A stretch of 5,423 nucleotides of DNA, from contig JACRQB010000224.1 in NCBI GenBank assembly GCA_016222925.1, positions 1 through 5,423 on the forward strand. The letters are read 5' to 3'. Below, piece by piece: positions 1 to 5,257 of the stretch; position 1 is the first letter of the stretch; each line of letters starts with the position of its first letter. Under the pieces are notes generated by a model. It saw nothing but the letters and a program-made list of their open reading frames with translations. It was not told the DNA's origin and searched no databases. Made by a program: the position numbers and the translations under genes. Origin of the DNA: Nitrospirota bacterium (GTDB lineage: Bacteria > Nitrospirota > Nitrospiria > Nitrospirales > Nitrospiraceae).

Positions 1-29
1 TCAAAGAACTTGAGCGGTTACTGTCATGA
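1..29 (+). CDS. 3' end of an upstream gene (C-terminal 8 residues; possibly argH)
   Basis: The frame starting at base 3 reads KELERLLS and then TGA at 27-29. The stop overlaps the ATG of the next gene (26-28) in an ATGA arrangement typical of translationally coupled operon genes. Eight residues are too few for a family assignment. In related bacteria argininosuccinate lyase (argH) often precedes a small lipoprotein and lysA, and a Leu/Glu-rich helical tail would fit it, but that identity is inference from context only. The reading frame itself is supported mainly by the overlap. Confidence 0.45.
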
Positions 30-253
30 GAGCATTCGTCGTGATCGCATCGGCAGGGCTTCTGATTTCTTGCGGGGTGGTGGGAACACCGGTCGCCCCG
101 GAACTCATCGGAGTTGCGCCTACGATCGCCAAGCAGAAACGGCAACATGCCCTCGAGGCAGAGCGGCAGGCAACGGAGTCGACTGAACCGGACCCTACCC
201 TGGGAGGCCATGAGATGGACCTACCTCCATCGCAGCCGGTCGGAATACGATAA
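26..253 (+). CDS. small LptM-like outer-membrane lipoprotein
   Basis: A 75-residue protein with a lipoprotein signal: one Arg, a short hydrophobic stretch (residues 4-14) and the lipobox L13-I14-S15-C16, so Cys16 should be lipidated. Residue +2 is Gly, which by the Asp +2 rule suggests the outer membrane. Directly after the Cys comes CGVVGTPVAPE, resembling the CGxKGPLYxP start of LptM/YifL-type lipoproteins. The rest is a hydrophilic, Glu/Gln/Pro-rich tail with no visible domain. LptM in E. coli assists assembly of the LPS translocon LptD/E, and LptM-like genes often lie beside lysA or dapF, as here. The start overlaps the upstream stop (ATGA), with only a weak GAGCGG-like ribosome site. lysA follows after 46 bases. 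The lipoprotein call is strong. The LptM assignment rests on the motif and on position. Confidence 0.78.
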   Translation: MRAFVVIASAGLLISCGVVGTPVAPELIGVAPTIAKQKRQHALEAERQATESTEPDPTLGGHEMDLPPSQPVGIR

Positions 254-286
254 GCAGTGTTGGGTCTGATAGCATTCGATTAACTC

Positions 287-291
287 AAGGA
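287..291 (+). promoter_or_regulatory. ribosome binding site of lysA
   Basis: AAGGA ends 8 bases before the ATG at 300 and supports that start. No convincing promoter is visible in the 46-base gap after the lipoprotein gene, so lysA is probably read through from upstream. Confidence 0.65.
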
Positions 292-299
292 TCAACGCG

Positions 300-1571
300 A
301 TGCATAGTTTTGAGTACCACCACGGTGAATTGTATTGTGAACAAGTACCGGTCAGCCGCGTGGCGAAGGAACTCGGCACTCCCTGTTATATCTATAGCCA
401 TGAGACACTCGTCCGGCATTTCCACGCCTACGACAGTGCCTTCAAGAGTATCCCGCATGTCATCGCGTTTGCGATGAAGGCCAATTCCAATCTGGCCATC
501 CTTCGCCTGATGGCCAAGGAAGGCAGCGGCGCGGACATCGTGTCGGGTGGCGAGCTGTTCCGAGCCCTCAAAGCCGGGGTGCCGGCTTCTAAAATCGTGT
601 TTGCCGGCGTCGGCAAATCGCCGGATGAAATCCGCGACGCGCTGAAGGCCGACGTCCTCATGTTCAATGTCGAGTCGTCGGCTGAGATTCATGCAATCAA
701 TGAGGTCGCGGCATCGGTCGGCAAAAAGGCTCGCATCGCGTTGCGGATTAATCCGGACGTCGACCCCAAAACCCATCCCTACATCTCGACAGGGATGAAG
801 AAGAGCAAATTTGGCATCGCGTCGGATCGCGCGCTCGAAGAATACAAGATGGCGTCCTTGCTGGACCACATTGACGTTGTCGGGGTCCACGCCCACATCG
901 GCTCGCAGTTGACGGACGTGACGCCGTTTGTCGATTCGTTGAGGAAGGTCGTAGCGCTCATCGATACGCTGAAAGGCCAGGGCATCAACATCCGCTACCT
1001 GAACATCGGAGGCGGACTCGGTATCACCTATTCCGAGGAGAAGCCGCCGTTACCCCAGGACCTGGCTGACGCGATTTCGCCGCTCGTCAAAGATTTGGGG
1101 TTGACGTTGGTCATGGAACCCGGACGCGTCATCGTCGGCAATGCTGGCATCCTGGTGACAAAGGCATTGTACGAGAAGGCCGGAGAGACGAAGCACTTCG
1201 TTATCGTCGACGCCGCCATGAACGATTTGATTCGGCCCAGCCTGTATGGCGCCTACCACGAAATTCGTCCAGTGAATGAGGAAGCCATTCATCGGACCAA
1301 ACAGACGGTGGACATTGTCGGGCCGGTCTGTGAATCGGGTGATTTTCTGGCCAAGGATCGATCGCTGCCTGGCACCAAACCTGGTGAGTTGTTGGCAGTC
1401 ATGAGTGCGGGAGCGTATGGCTTTGTGATGGCGTCGAATTACAACTCTCGACCCCGCGTACCGGAAGTGCTCGTCAAGGGCGGAGAGTTTCACGTGATTC
1501 GCGAGCGAGAAACATACGACGACCTCGTACGGGGCGAGAGAATTCCGTCCTTCCTCAACGAAACGGAGTGA
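300..1571 (+). CDS. lysA: diaminopimelate decarboxylase
   Basis: This PLP enzyme decarboxylates meso-2,6-diaminopimelate to L-lysine, the last step of lysine biosynthesis, in the cytoplasm. The 423-residue length is normal for the family. It has the fold-type III layout: an N-terminal alanine-racemase-like barrel followed by a C-terminal beta domain. Visible landmarks are the PLP lysine K60 in FAMKANSN, HIGSQ at 199-203, the phosphate-binding glycine run GGG at 237-239, EPGR at 273-276, the DAAMNDLIRPSLY segment from 304, the active-site CESGD at 344-348 (Cys344), and Y373 in SAGAYGFVMASNYN. All key residues are present, so the gene appears intact and active. The ATG at 300 has a good ribosome site. 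The stop TGA (1569-1571) lies 2 bases before the dapA ATG, so the two genes are almost certainly co-transcribed. Confidence 0.97.
   Translation: MHSFEYHHGELYCEQVPVSRVAKELGTPCYIYSHETLVRHFHAYDSAFKSIPHVIAFAMKANSNLAILRLMAKEGSGADIVSGGELFRALKAGVPASKIVFAGVGKSPDEIRDALKADVLMFNVESSAEIHAINEVAASVGKKARIALRINPDVDPKTHPYISTGMKKSKFGIASDRALEEYKMASLLDHIDVVGVHAHIGSQLTDVTPFVDSLRKVVALIDTLKGQGINIRYLNIGGGLGITYSEEKPPLPQDLADAISPLVKDLGLTLVMEPGRVIVGNAGILVTKALYEKAGETKHFVIVDAAMNDLIRPSLYGAYHEIRPVNEEAIHRTKQTVDIVGPVCESGDFLAKDRSLPGTKPGELLAVMSAGAYGFVMASNYNSRPRVPEVLVKGGEFHVIRERETYDDLVRGERIPSFLNETE
1565..1568 (+). promoter_or_regulatory. ribosome binding site of dapA, inside the lysA 3' end
   Basis: GGAG sits 5 bases before the ATG at 1574 and overlaps the last sense codons of lysA. 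It favours the ATG (protein starting MFTGSLVAIVTPF, the usual DapA start) over the in-frame GTG at 1568, which would overlap the ribosome site itself. Confidence 0.6.
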
Positions 1572-1573
1572 GC

Positions 1574-2319
1574 ATGTTTACCGGATCTCTTGTCGCGATT
1601 GTGACGCCATTTCGACAGGGCAAGGTCGACGAGCGCGCCTTGGCCGAGTTGATCGAATGGCAGATCGCCAGTGGCACCAATGGCGTTGTCCCCTGCGGAA
1701 CCACTGGTGAATCGGCCACCCTTTCTCATAGCGAGCATAATCGGGTGATTGAACCCCCTACTACAACAAACCGACTCAGGAAGGACTCTATCGACACTAC
1801 ACGGCTGTTGCCGAAGCCGTCGACCTGCCCTTACTCCTGTACAACATCCCCGGTCGTACTGGAGTCAACATGCTACCCTCGACGATCGCCAGACTCTCAG
1901 ACATGAAGACGATCGTCGGGGTTAAGGAAGGGAGTGGTTCGGTCCAACAGGCCTCAGATATCGTGCAGATGTGCGGTGACCGCCTAACTGTGCTGGCTGG
2001 CGACGACTCCCTCACGTTACCGATGATGGCAGTCGGCGGAAAGGGTGTGATCACCGTAACGGCCAATATCGTGCCGATGGAAATGGCCGGTCTTGTGAAG
2101 GCCTTTGCAGAGGGACGAATCGACGAAGCGCGACGGATTCACTTTAAGCTCTCTCCCCTCTTTGCGGCGTTGTTCTATGAGACCAATCCCATTCCCGTCA
2201 AAGAAGCGTTAGGACTCATGAGGAAAATCGACCCGGAATTACGCTTACCGCTCTGCCCAATGGCGCAGGACACACGAGAGAAATTGATTCGCGTCCTTAA
2301 GGATGCGGCGTTAATCTAA
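1574..2319 (+). pseudogene. dapA: 4-hydroxy-tetrahydrodipicolinate synthase, broken by internal deletion and frameshift
   Basis: DapA condenses pyruvate with aspartate-4-semialdehyde, the first committed step to diaminopimelate and lysine. The first frame (1574-1753) gives a normal start, MFTGSLVAIVTPF, with the GTTGES motif (T43, T44), up to E60. It then reads into unrelated sequence and stops at 1906. From 1753 to 2319 another frame carries the rest: TPYYNKPTQEGLY, the catalytic Tyr (codon 1840-1842) and Arg in LYNIPGRTG, the Schiff-base Lys (1924-1926) in GVKEGSGS, GDDSLTLP, and NPIPVKEALG. Aligned from memory with E. coli DapA, about 42 residues (E. coli 62-103) are absent. Restoring about 127 bases would give a 290-residue protein, close to the usual 292. 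The missing part spans barrel strands with the AGTGxN region, so neither piece should be active. All surviving motifs are well conserved, so the break is recent or artefactual. Confidence 0.9.
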
Positions 2320-2326
2320 CTTGAGC

Positions 2327-2330
2327 AAGG
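2327..2330 (+). promoter_or_regulatory. ribosome binding site pointing to a GTG start for dapB
   Basis: AAGG lies 5 bases before the GTG at 2336. It would be 17 bases from the alternative in-frame ATG at 2348, which has no clear ribosome site of its own. This favours GTG, although a start at 2348 (MIKIIVAGAAGRMG) would also make a normal DapB. Confidence 0.4.
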
Positions 2331-2335
2331 TCTAG

Positions 2336-3151
2336 GTGCACGACAAGATGATCAAGATCATTGTAGCGGGTGCGGCCGGCCGAATGGGTTGCCGACTAGT
2401 GTCACTGATCCGCGATTCAACGGCGTTGACATTGGCAGGGGCGTTGGAAGGAAAAGGACATCCGGCGTTAGGGGAGGATGCAGGCGAGACTGCGGCCTCA
2501 GGTCGTGCCAGCATTCCCATCACAGATGACCTCTCCATTCTGATGGAGCGAGGAGAGGTTGTGATCGATTTTTCCTCGCCCTCGGCGACACTGGAACATA
2601 TGCGGACCGTTGCTCACCACCGACGGGCCATGGTGATCGGGACTACCGGATTTTCGGCTGTTCAACTCGATGAGCTGAGATCACTGGCCCAACAAATTCC
2701 CTGCGTCTTTTCTCCGAACATGAGTGTCGGAATCAACCTGATCTGCAAAGTCATCGGCGAAATGGCCAGAACGCTTGGGGACGAGTACGACATCGAAGTC
2801 ATTGAAGCTCACCACCGGCTGAAAAAGGATGCGCCGAGCGGCACGGCCCTCAAGATCGCCGAAGTCCTCGCCCGTTCGGTGAGTCGAGACTTGGACCAAG
2901 TCGGAGTCTATGCCCGCAAGGGACTGATCGGAGAACGAACTAAGGCAGAAATCGGGATACAAACCATTCGCGCCGGTGATATCGTCGGCGACCACACGAT
3001 TCTGTTTGGTGGCATGGGAGAGCGAATCGAAGTCACTCATCGGGCCAGTAGTCGAGATACGTTCGCCCTCGGAGCCCTGCGAGCCGCAAGGTGGGTCGTC
3101 CGCCAACCGCCTGGATTATACGACATGATGGATGTTTTGAACCTTCGCTGA
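2336..3151 (+). CDS. dapB: 4-hydroxy-tetrahydrodipicolinate reductase
   Basis: DapB uses NAD(P)H to reduce the DapA product to tetrahydrodipicolinate. The protein is 271 residues from GTG 2336 (267 from ATG 2348), normal for the family. The N-terminal Rossmann half shows the dinucleotide motif VAGAAGRMG at 10-18, VIDFSSP at 76-82 and GTTGFS at 102-107. FSPNMSVGIN at 125-134 leads into the substrate domain. There the signature EAHHRLKKDAPSGTAL runs from 157, with His159 and Lys163 matching the E. coli catalytic residues in number. RAGDIVGDHTILFGG at 212-226 and the C-terminal LYDMMDVL are also typical. The gene is intact. It follows dapA by 16 bases and is probably the last gene of the operon. 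No clear terminator is visible after it. Confidence 0.97.
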   Translation: MHDKMIKIIVAGAAGRMGCRLVSLIRDSTALTLAGALEGKGHPALGEDAGETAASGRASIPITDDLSILMERGEVVIDFSSPSATLEHMRTVAHHRRAMVIGTTGFSAVQLDELRSLAQQIPCVFSPNMSVGINLICKVIGEMARTLGDEYDIEVIEAHHRLKKDAPSGTALKIAEVLARSVSRDLDQVGVYARKGLIGERTKAEIGIQTIRAGDIVGDHTILFGGMGERIEVTHRASSRDTFALGALRAARWVVRQPPGLYDMMDVLNLR

Positions 3152-3252
3152 CCATCTTCCAACTGCGCCTCGGCATCGATCCACTTGATTGCATACGCCT
3201 TCAATGAATGCACGGGTTGGATGCAGTCATACAACACCCTCCCGCAGGATAT
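3152..3252. other. gap downstream of dapB
   Basis: About 100 bases between the dapB stop and the end of a doubtful minus-strand ORF. I see no RNA gene and no classic terminator. The best inverted repeat starts here: CAGTCATAC (from about 3225) pairs with GTATGCTG (about 3256-3263) with one bulged T and a loop of about 24 bases, but no T-run follows on either strand. Together with the low-confidence ORF 3253-3573, this makes 3152-3517 a stretch without a firmly supported gene. Confidence 0.4.
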
Positions 3253-3573
3253 TCAGGTATGCTGTGGCTCACTGGATAGGTAGTGCTTCTGGTTGACGAC
3301 TTTGAATCCGTTACCGATCATGAAGAAAGAATCGGCAGTCAATTCGATGATTTGTGGTTGGTTTTTGCCTAGCCACTGGCGAACGGAAATTAACCGTCGC
3401 CGGTGATCTGCGGAGCAGCCATTCCCCACAGTGAGTTGAATGTTGCTGAGATCAAACCTGACCTCGCAACCATCCTGCTCGTCAGTAGGTAGTGGTTTGG
3501 AGACTGACAGGGAAGGGTTAGTGTCGAGCCGTAATCGGTCGAGGCTCTTGATCCGCTGCTTTCCGACGACCAC
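3253..3573 (-). CDS. doubtful hypothetical protein
   Basis: An open frame of 106 codons from a GTG at 3573. I do not recognise the product. The translation is not obviously random: stretches such as EVRFDLSNIQLTVGNG and IIELTADSFFMIGNGFKVV alternate hydrophobic and polar residues like beta strands. There is no signal peptide or membrane segment. Against it, the GTG start has no ribosome site and the first 56 bases overlap the 3' end of the zinc-ribbon gene in another frame. The true start may be internal, or the frame may be a decayed remnant. If real, it would be the second gene of a two-gene minus-strand unit with the zinc-ribbon gene. Confidence 0.3.
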   Translation of the reverse strand: MVVGKQRIKSLDRLRLDTNPSLSVSKPLPTDEQDGCEVRFDLSNIQLTVGNGCSADHRRRLISVRQWLGKNQPQIIELTADSFFMIGNGFKVVNQKHYLSSEPQHT

Positions 3574-3670
3574 AGTTCAAACAAGCAAACACAGTGATCG
3601 CAAGCCCGGCGTCCAAATCCACCGCCCGTTCCGGTAACATCGCACCATGGCATTTATCGCATGTCTTCAT
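3518..3670 (-). CDS. small zinc-ribbon-like protein with two CxxC motifs
   Basis: A 50-residue protein starting MKTCDKCHGAML. It has CxxC pairs at Cys4/Cys7 and Cys30/Cys33, 22 residues apart, the spacing of a zinc ribbon or rubredoxin-like knuckle. The second pair is in FACLNCGRRK, followed by a basic, disordered-looking tail. Small proteins of this type with a C-terminal CxNCGRR are, from memory, common and multicopy in Nitrospira; their function is unknown. The ATG at 3670 is chosen because it puts the first CxxC at the N-terminus as usual. In-frame starts further upstream (ATG 3700, GTG 3712) would add a non-conserved-looking extension antisense to the neighbouring membrane segment. No ribosome site is visible before 3670. 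The divergent gene starts only 7 bases away. Confidence 0.72.
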   Translation of the reverse strand: MKTCDKCHGAMLPERAVDLDAGLAITVFACLNCGRRKAADQEPRPITARH

Positions 3671-3677
3671 GGTCACT

Positions 3678-3950
3678 ATGTATAGATTAATCCTAGCCAT
3701 TTTGCTTTTCACAGCTCTCTACTTTTTGCTCCGACAAATATTTCGTGGATTCAAGAAGCCTATTGAGAATGGCCGGAAGAAAGCATCCGTACGAGTCCAA
3801 GATGAAGAACAAGATCAGATGATCGAGGATCCGGTGTGTCACATATTCGTTCCGAAGCGAATCGCCGTAATCGAAACGATCGGGGCACGGGAATACTGTT
3901 TTTGCAGCCAGGAGTGTGCCGTGAGGTTTCGGAGTGAGCACCCCATCTAG
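3678..3950 (+). CDS. membrane-anchored Cys-motif protein (PP0621 / YHS-like)
   Basis: A 90-residue protein. Residues 2-19 form one strongly hydrophobic N-terminal helix (LILAILLFTALYFLL), followed by a basic stretch (RGFKK), as in an inner-membrane anchor with the C-terminus in the cytoplasm. After a charged linker (residues 30-48) comes a compact metal-site-like domain: DPVC (Cys54), then about 20 residues, then YCFCSQEC (Cys74, Cys76, Cys80) and a closing VRFR. This layout resembles PP0621-type proteins and YHS/TRASH domains, which bind metal through such cysteines. The partner and function are unknown. ATG 3678 starts just before the helix. ATG 3669 in the same frame would add three residues and would overlap the start codon of the divergent gene. 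Neither has a clear ribosome site. Longer starts back to 3594 run antisense through the zinc-ribbon gene and are unlikely. Confidence 0.7.
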   Translation: MYRLILAILLFTALYFLLRQIFRGFKKPIENGRKKASVRVQDEEQDQMIEDPVCHIFVPKRIAVIETIGAREYCFCSQECAVRFRSEHPI

Positions 3951-4020
3951 CAGATGTGTTTAGGAGCTAGGCGAATCGCCCTCGTGGAAGAATAATTCCG
4001 TAGTTTCCGCGACACGTTGG

Positions 4021-4332
4021 TTAGCAGCCTGAGTAGGTGTAGTCAGAAAGCTTCTCCTCTTTGTCGAACTTGAGGGTGATCTGACATTGATTAGGAGAGA
4101 AATTGAAGAACGGAGGCCCTGATTTTCCTCCGGCGATGCGATAGTAGGTCCAGGTCTCTCCACCAAAAAATCTGGAGGCCTTGCCATCTGGAGCCCCCCA
4201 GTTCTTTTCGAACCAGCCTTTATCTTTTCCCTGAAGCTCTGCCGGTTTCAGTGAAGCCTCAAGGTATGGGTTCTTCCCTGAACAGGCTGGAATGACTAGG
4301 GAAAAGAGCAGCAACCAGACAAATCGTTTCAT
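4021..4332 (-). CDS. small lipoprotein with a BamE/SmpA-like look
   Basis: A 103-residue protein. The signal peptide MKRFVWLLLFSLVIPAC ends in a lipobox (I14-P15-A16-C17) with Cys17 as the lipidation site. Residue +2 is Ser, which fits the outer membrane. The mature part has GKDKGWFEKNWGAPDGKASR and then FGGETWTYYRIAGG. A short helix, a WGxPD turn and a W-T-Y-Y strand resemble the BamE/SmpA-OmlA fold, which also appears in many unrelated small lipoproteins, so no BAM role is claimed. Cys83 and the terminal Cys103 could form a disulfide in the periplasm. The ATG at 4332 is supported by GGAG (4344-4341 on this strand) 8 bases upstream and by a strong promoter. Further upstream starts to 4545 would run antisense into the transaldolase gene. 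It converges with the gene ending at 3950 and diverges from the transaldolase gene. Confidence 0.82.
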   Translation of the reverse strand: MKRFVWLLLFSLVIPACSGKNPYLEASLKPAELQGKDKGWFEKNWGAPDGKASRFFGGETWTYYRIAGGKSGPPFFNFSPNQCQITLKFDKEEKLSDYTYSGC

Positions 4333-4375
4333 CGTGCTATCTCCGCTAAGACCAATGGGCATCTTTAACCGGGAA

Positions 4376-4404
4376 ATTCTATCTCCCGCTCGAAAGCCTG
4401 TCAA
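4376..4404 (-). promoter_or_regulatory. sigma70-type promoter of the lipoprotein gene
   Basis: On the minus strand TTGACA (4404-4399) is followed by a 17-base spacer and TAGAAT (4381-4376). That is a perfect -35 and a -10 one base off consensus. The predicted start near 4369 gives a leader of about 37 bases holding the GGAG ribosome site. It is the best promoter match I found in the window. Confidence 0.7.
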
Positions 4405-4421
4405 ACTTTTGTATCGACTTC

Positions 4422-4450
4422 TTGCAGTGAAGTTGAGTTCTCCATACAAT
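4422..4450 (+). promoter_or_regulatory. sigma70-type promoter of the transaldolase gene
   Basis: TTGCAG (4422-4427), a 17-base spacer and TACAAT (4445-4450). The expected transcript start near 4457 gives a leader of about 47 bases, ending in an AGGAAAGGG ribosome site (4489-4497) 6 bases before the ATG. Its -35 lies 17 bases from the -35 of the opposing promoter. Confidence 0.6.
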
Positions 4451-4503
4451 GACCGATAAGAACGATATCGACTCACGATCTCTTCGCTAGGAAAGGGACC
4501 ATT

Positions 4504-5151
4504 ATGAAAATCTATCTCGATACAGCCAACGTCAAGGAAATCCATGAAGCGGCAAGCTTTGGATTACTCGACGGCGTGACCACGAATCCCTCCTTGGTCG
4601 TTAAGGAAGGCCGAAGTTTCCGGGAAATGCTGCAAGAGGTTTGCAAGATCGTGGACGGGCCGATCAGCGCCGAGGTCGTGAGCATGGAAGCGGACGCCAT
4701 GGTGAAGGAAGGTAAAGAGCTCGCCAAGATCCACAAGAACATCGTGGTCAAATGCCCATTGATTCCGGAAGGCCTTAAAGCAACAAAGCGGTTGGCGGCC
4801 GAGGGAATCAAAGTGAACGTGACCCTCTGTTTTTCACCGACACAGGCGCTGTTGGCGGCCAAAGCTGGCGCCTGGTGCGTCTCGCCGTTTATCGGACGGC
4901 TCGACGACATCAGCTCAAGCGGCATGGAGCTCATTCGACAGATTTTGACGATCTATAAGAACTATGACTACAAGACCTTGGTGTTAGTGGCAAGCGTCCG
5001 CCATCCGCAGCACGTCGTCGAGGCGGCGTTAGCCGGCGGTCACATCTGCACGATGCCCTACAGCGTGTTTCAAATGCTCTTCAAGCATCCGCTGACCGAT
5101 GCGGGACTGAAGAAGTTTCTGGACGACTGGAAGGCGAAGGGGCAGCAATAG
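4504..5151 (+). CDS. tal: transaldolase, small TalC/FSA-type
   Basis: A 215-residue single-domain barrel of the TalC / fructose-6-phosphate aldolase family, full length. Transaldolase moves a dihydroxyacetone unit between sugar phosphates in the non-oxidative pentose phosphate pathway. Landmarks are D6 in YLDTAN, TTNPS at 26-30, the Schiff-base K83 in VVKCPLIPEG, NVTLCFSPTQALLAAKAGA from 105, SPFIGRLDD at 127-135, ASVRHPQHV at 163-171 and HPLTDAGLKKFLDDW at 195-209. Two positions separate transaldolases from aldolases. E57 (in SAEV) matches the TalB Glu96 position, where FsaA has Gln59. F129 matches TalB Phe178, where FsaA has Tyr131. Both favour transaldolase. The usual KIPMT is KCPLI here, a variant I recall from other bacteria. 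The ATG at 4504 has a strong ribosome site and its own promoter. Confidence 0.94.
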   Translation: MKIYLDTANVKEIHEAASFGLLDGVTTNPSLVVKEGRSFREMLQEVCKIVDGPISAEVVSMEADAMVKEGKELAKIHKNIVVKCPLIPEGLKATKRLAAEGIKVNVTLCFSPTQALLAAKAGAWCVSPFIGRLDDISSSGMELIRQILTIYKNYDYKTLVLVASVRHPQHVVEAALAGGHICTMPYSVFQMLFKHPLTDAGLKKFLDDWKAKGQQ

Positions 5152-5162
5152 CGGTGACTAAT

Positions 5163-5198
5163 GGGGGTGGGCTCCGTGTTAGGTGGACGTTCACCCCC
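5163..5198. terminator. possible hairpin between convergent genes
   Basis: GGGGGTG (5163-5169) pairs perfectly with CACCCCC (5192-5198) across a 22-base loop. Just 11 bases after the transaldolase stop, it could end transcription from one or both sides of this convergent gap. No T-run follows on the plus strand, and an alternative smaller hairpin (GGTGG/TCACC) competes, so an intrinsic terminator is uncertain. The remainder of the gap up to 5257 shows nothing else. Confidence 0.3.
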
Positions 5199-5257
5199 GC
5201 TCTAAACGCCGCTCCTCTTTCAAACAGAAGATGAGTACCTGGTGACGTTCTCTTAAG

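Noticed and set aside
241..299. Possible separate promoter for lysA
   Set aside because: Only poor -10-like (GATTAA) and -35-like matches; operon read-through from upstream is simpler.
285..896. Long minus-strand open frame (203 codons) opposite lysA
   Set aside because: It lies antisense to the well-conserved lysA coding region, its translation resembles no family I know, and such shadow frames are expected in GC-rich codons.
1050..1493. Minus-strand open frame opposite the lysA 3' half
   Set aside because: Antisense shadow of lysA with no recognisable motif or ribosome site.
1750..1760. Programmed -1 frameshifting at the C-run in dapA
   Set aside because: A slip could join the frames, but the product would still lack about 42 residues of the barrel, and the sequence is not a canonical X XXY YYZ slippery site. 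Deletion or misassembly explains both features.
2681..3106. Minus-strand open frame opposite dapB
   Set aside because: Antisense shadow of a clearly real gene; the translation shows no domain.
3037..3237. Minus-strand frame beginning just after dapB, with a GGGAGGG sequence near its start
   Set aside because: More than half runs antisense through the dapB C-terminus, and the purine-rich sequence abuts the start codon too closely to act as its ribosome site. The protein-like first 29 residues are not enough.
3225..3263. Inverted repeat CAGTCATAC / GTATGCTG after dapB
   Set aside because: A bulged 8-pair stem with a long loop and no following T-run; not a convincing terminator or structured RNA.
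3594..3677. N-terminal extension of the membrane Cys-motif protein from an upstream ATG at 3594
   Set aside because: The extension runs antisense through the zinc-ribbon gene and would place 28 unlikely residues before an N-terminal membrane helix.
3970..3980. Inverted repeat GGCGAATCGCC between the convergent genes ending at 3950 and 4021
   Set aside because: Only a 4-base-pair stem with a 3-base loop and no T-run on either strand, so it is too weak to call a terminator.
4512..4934. Minus-strand open frame opposite the transaldolase gene
   Set aside because: Antisense shadow of a full-length conserved enzyme.
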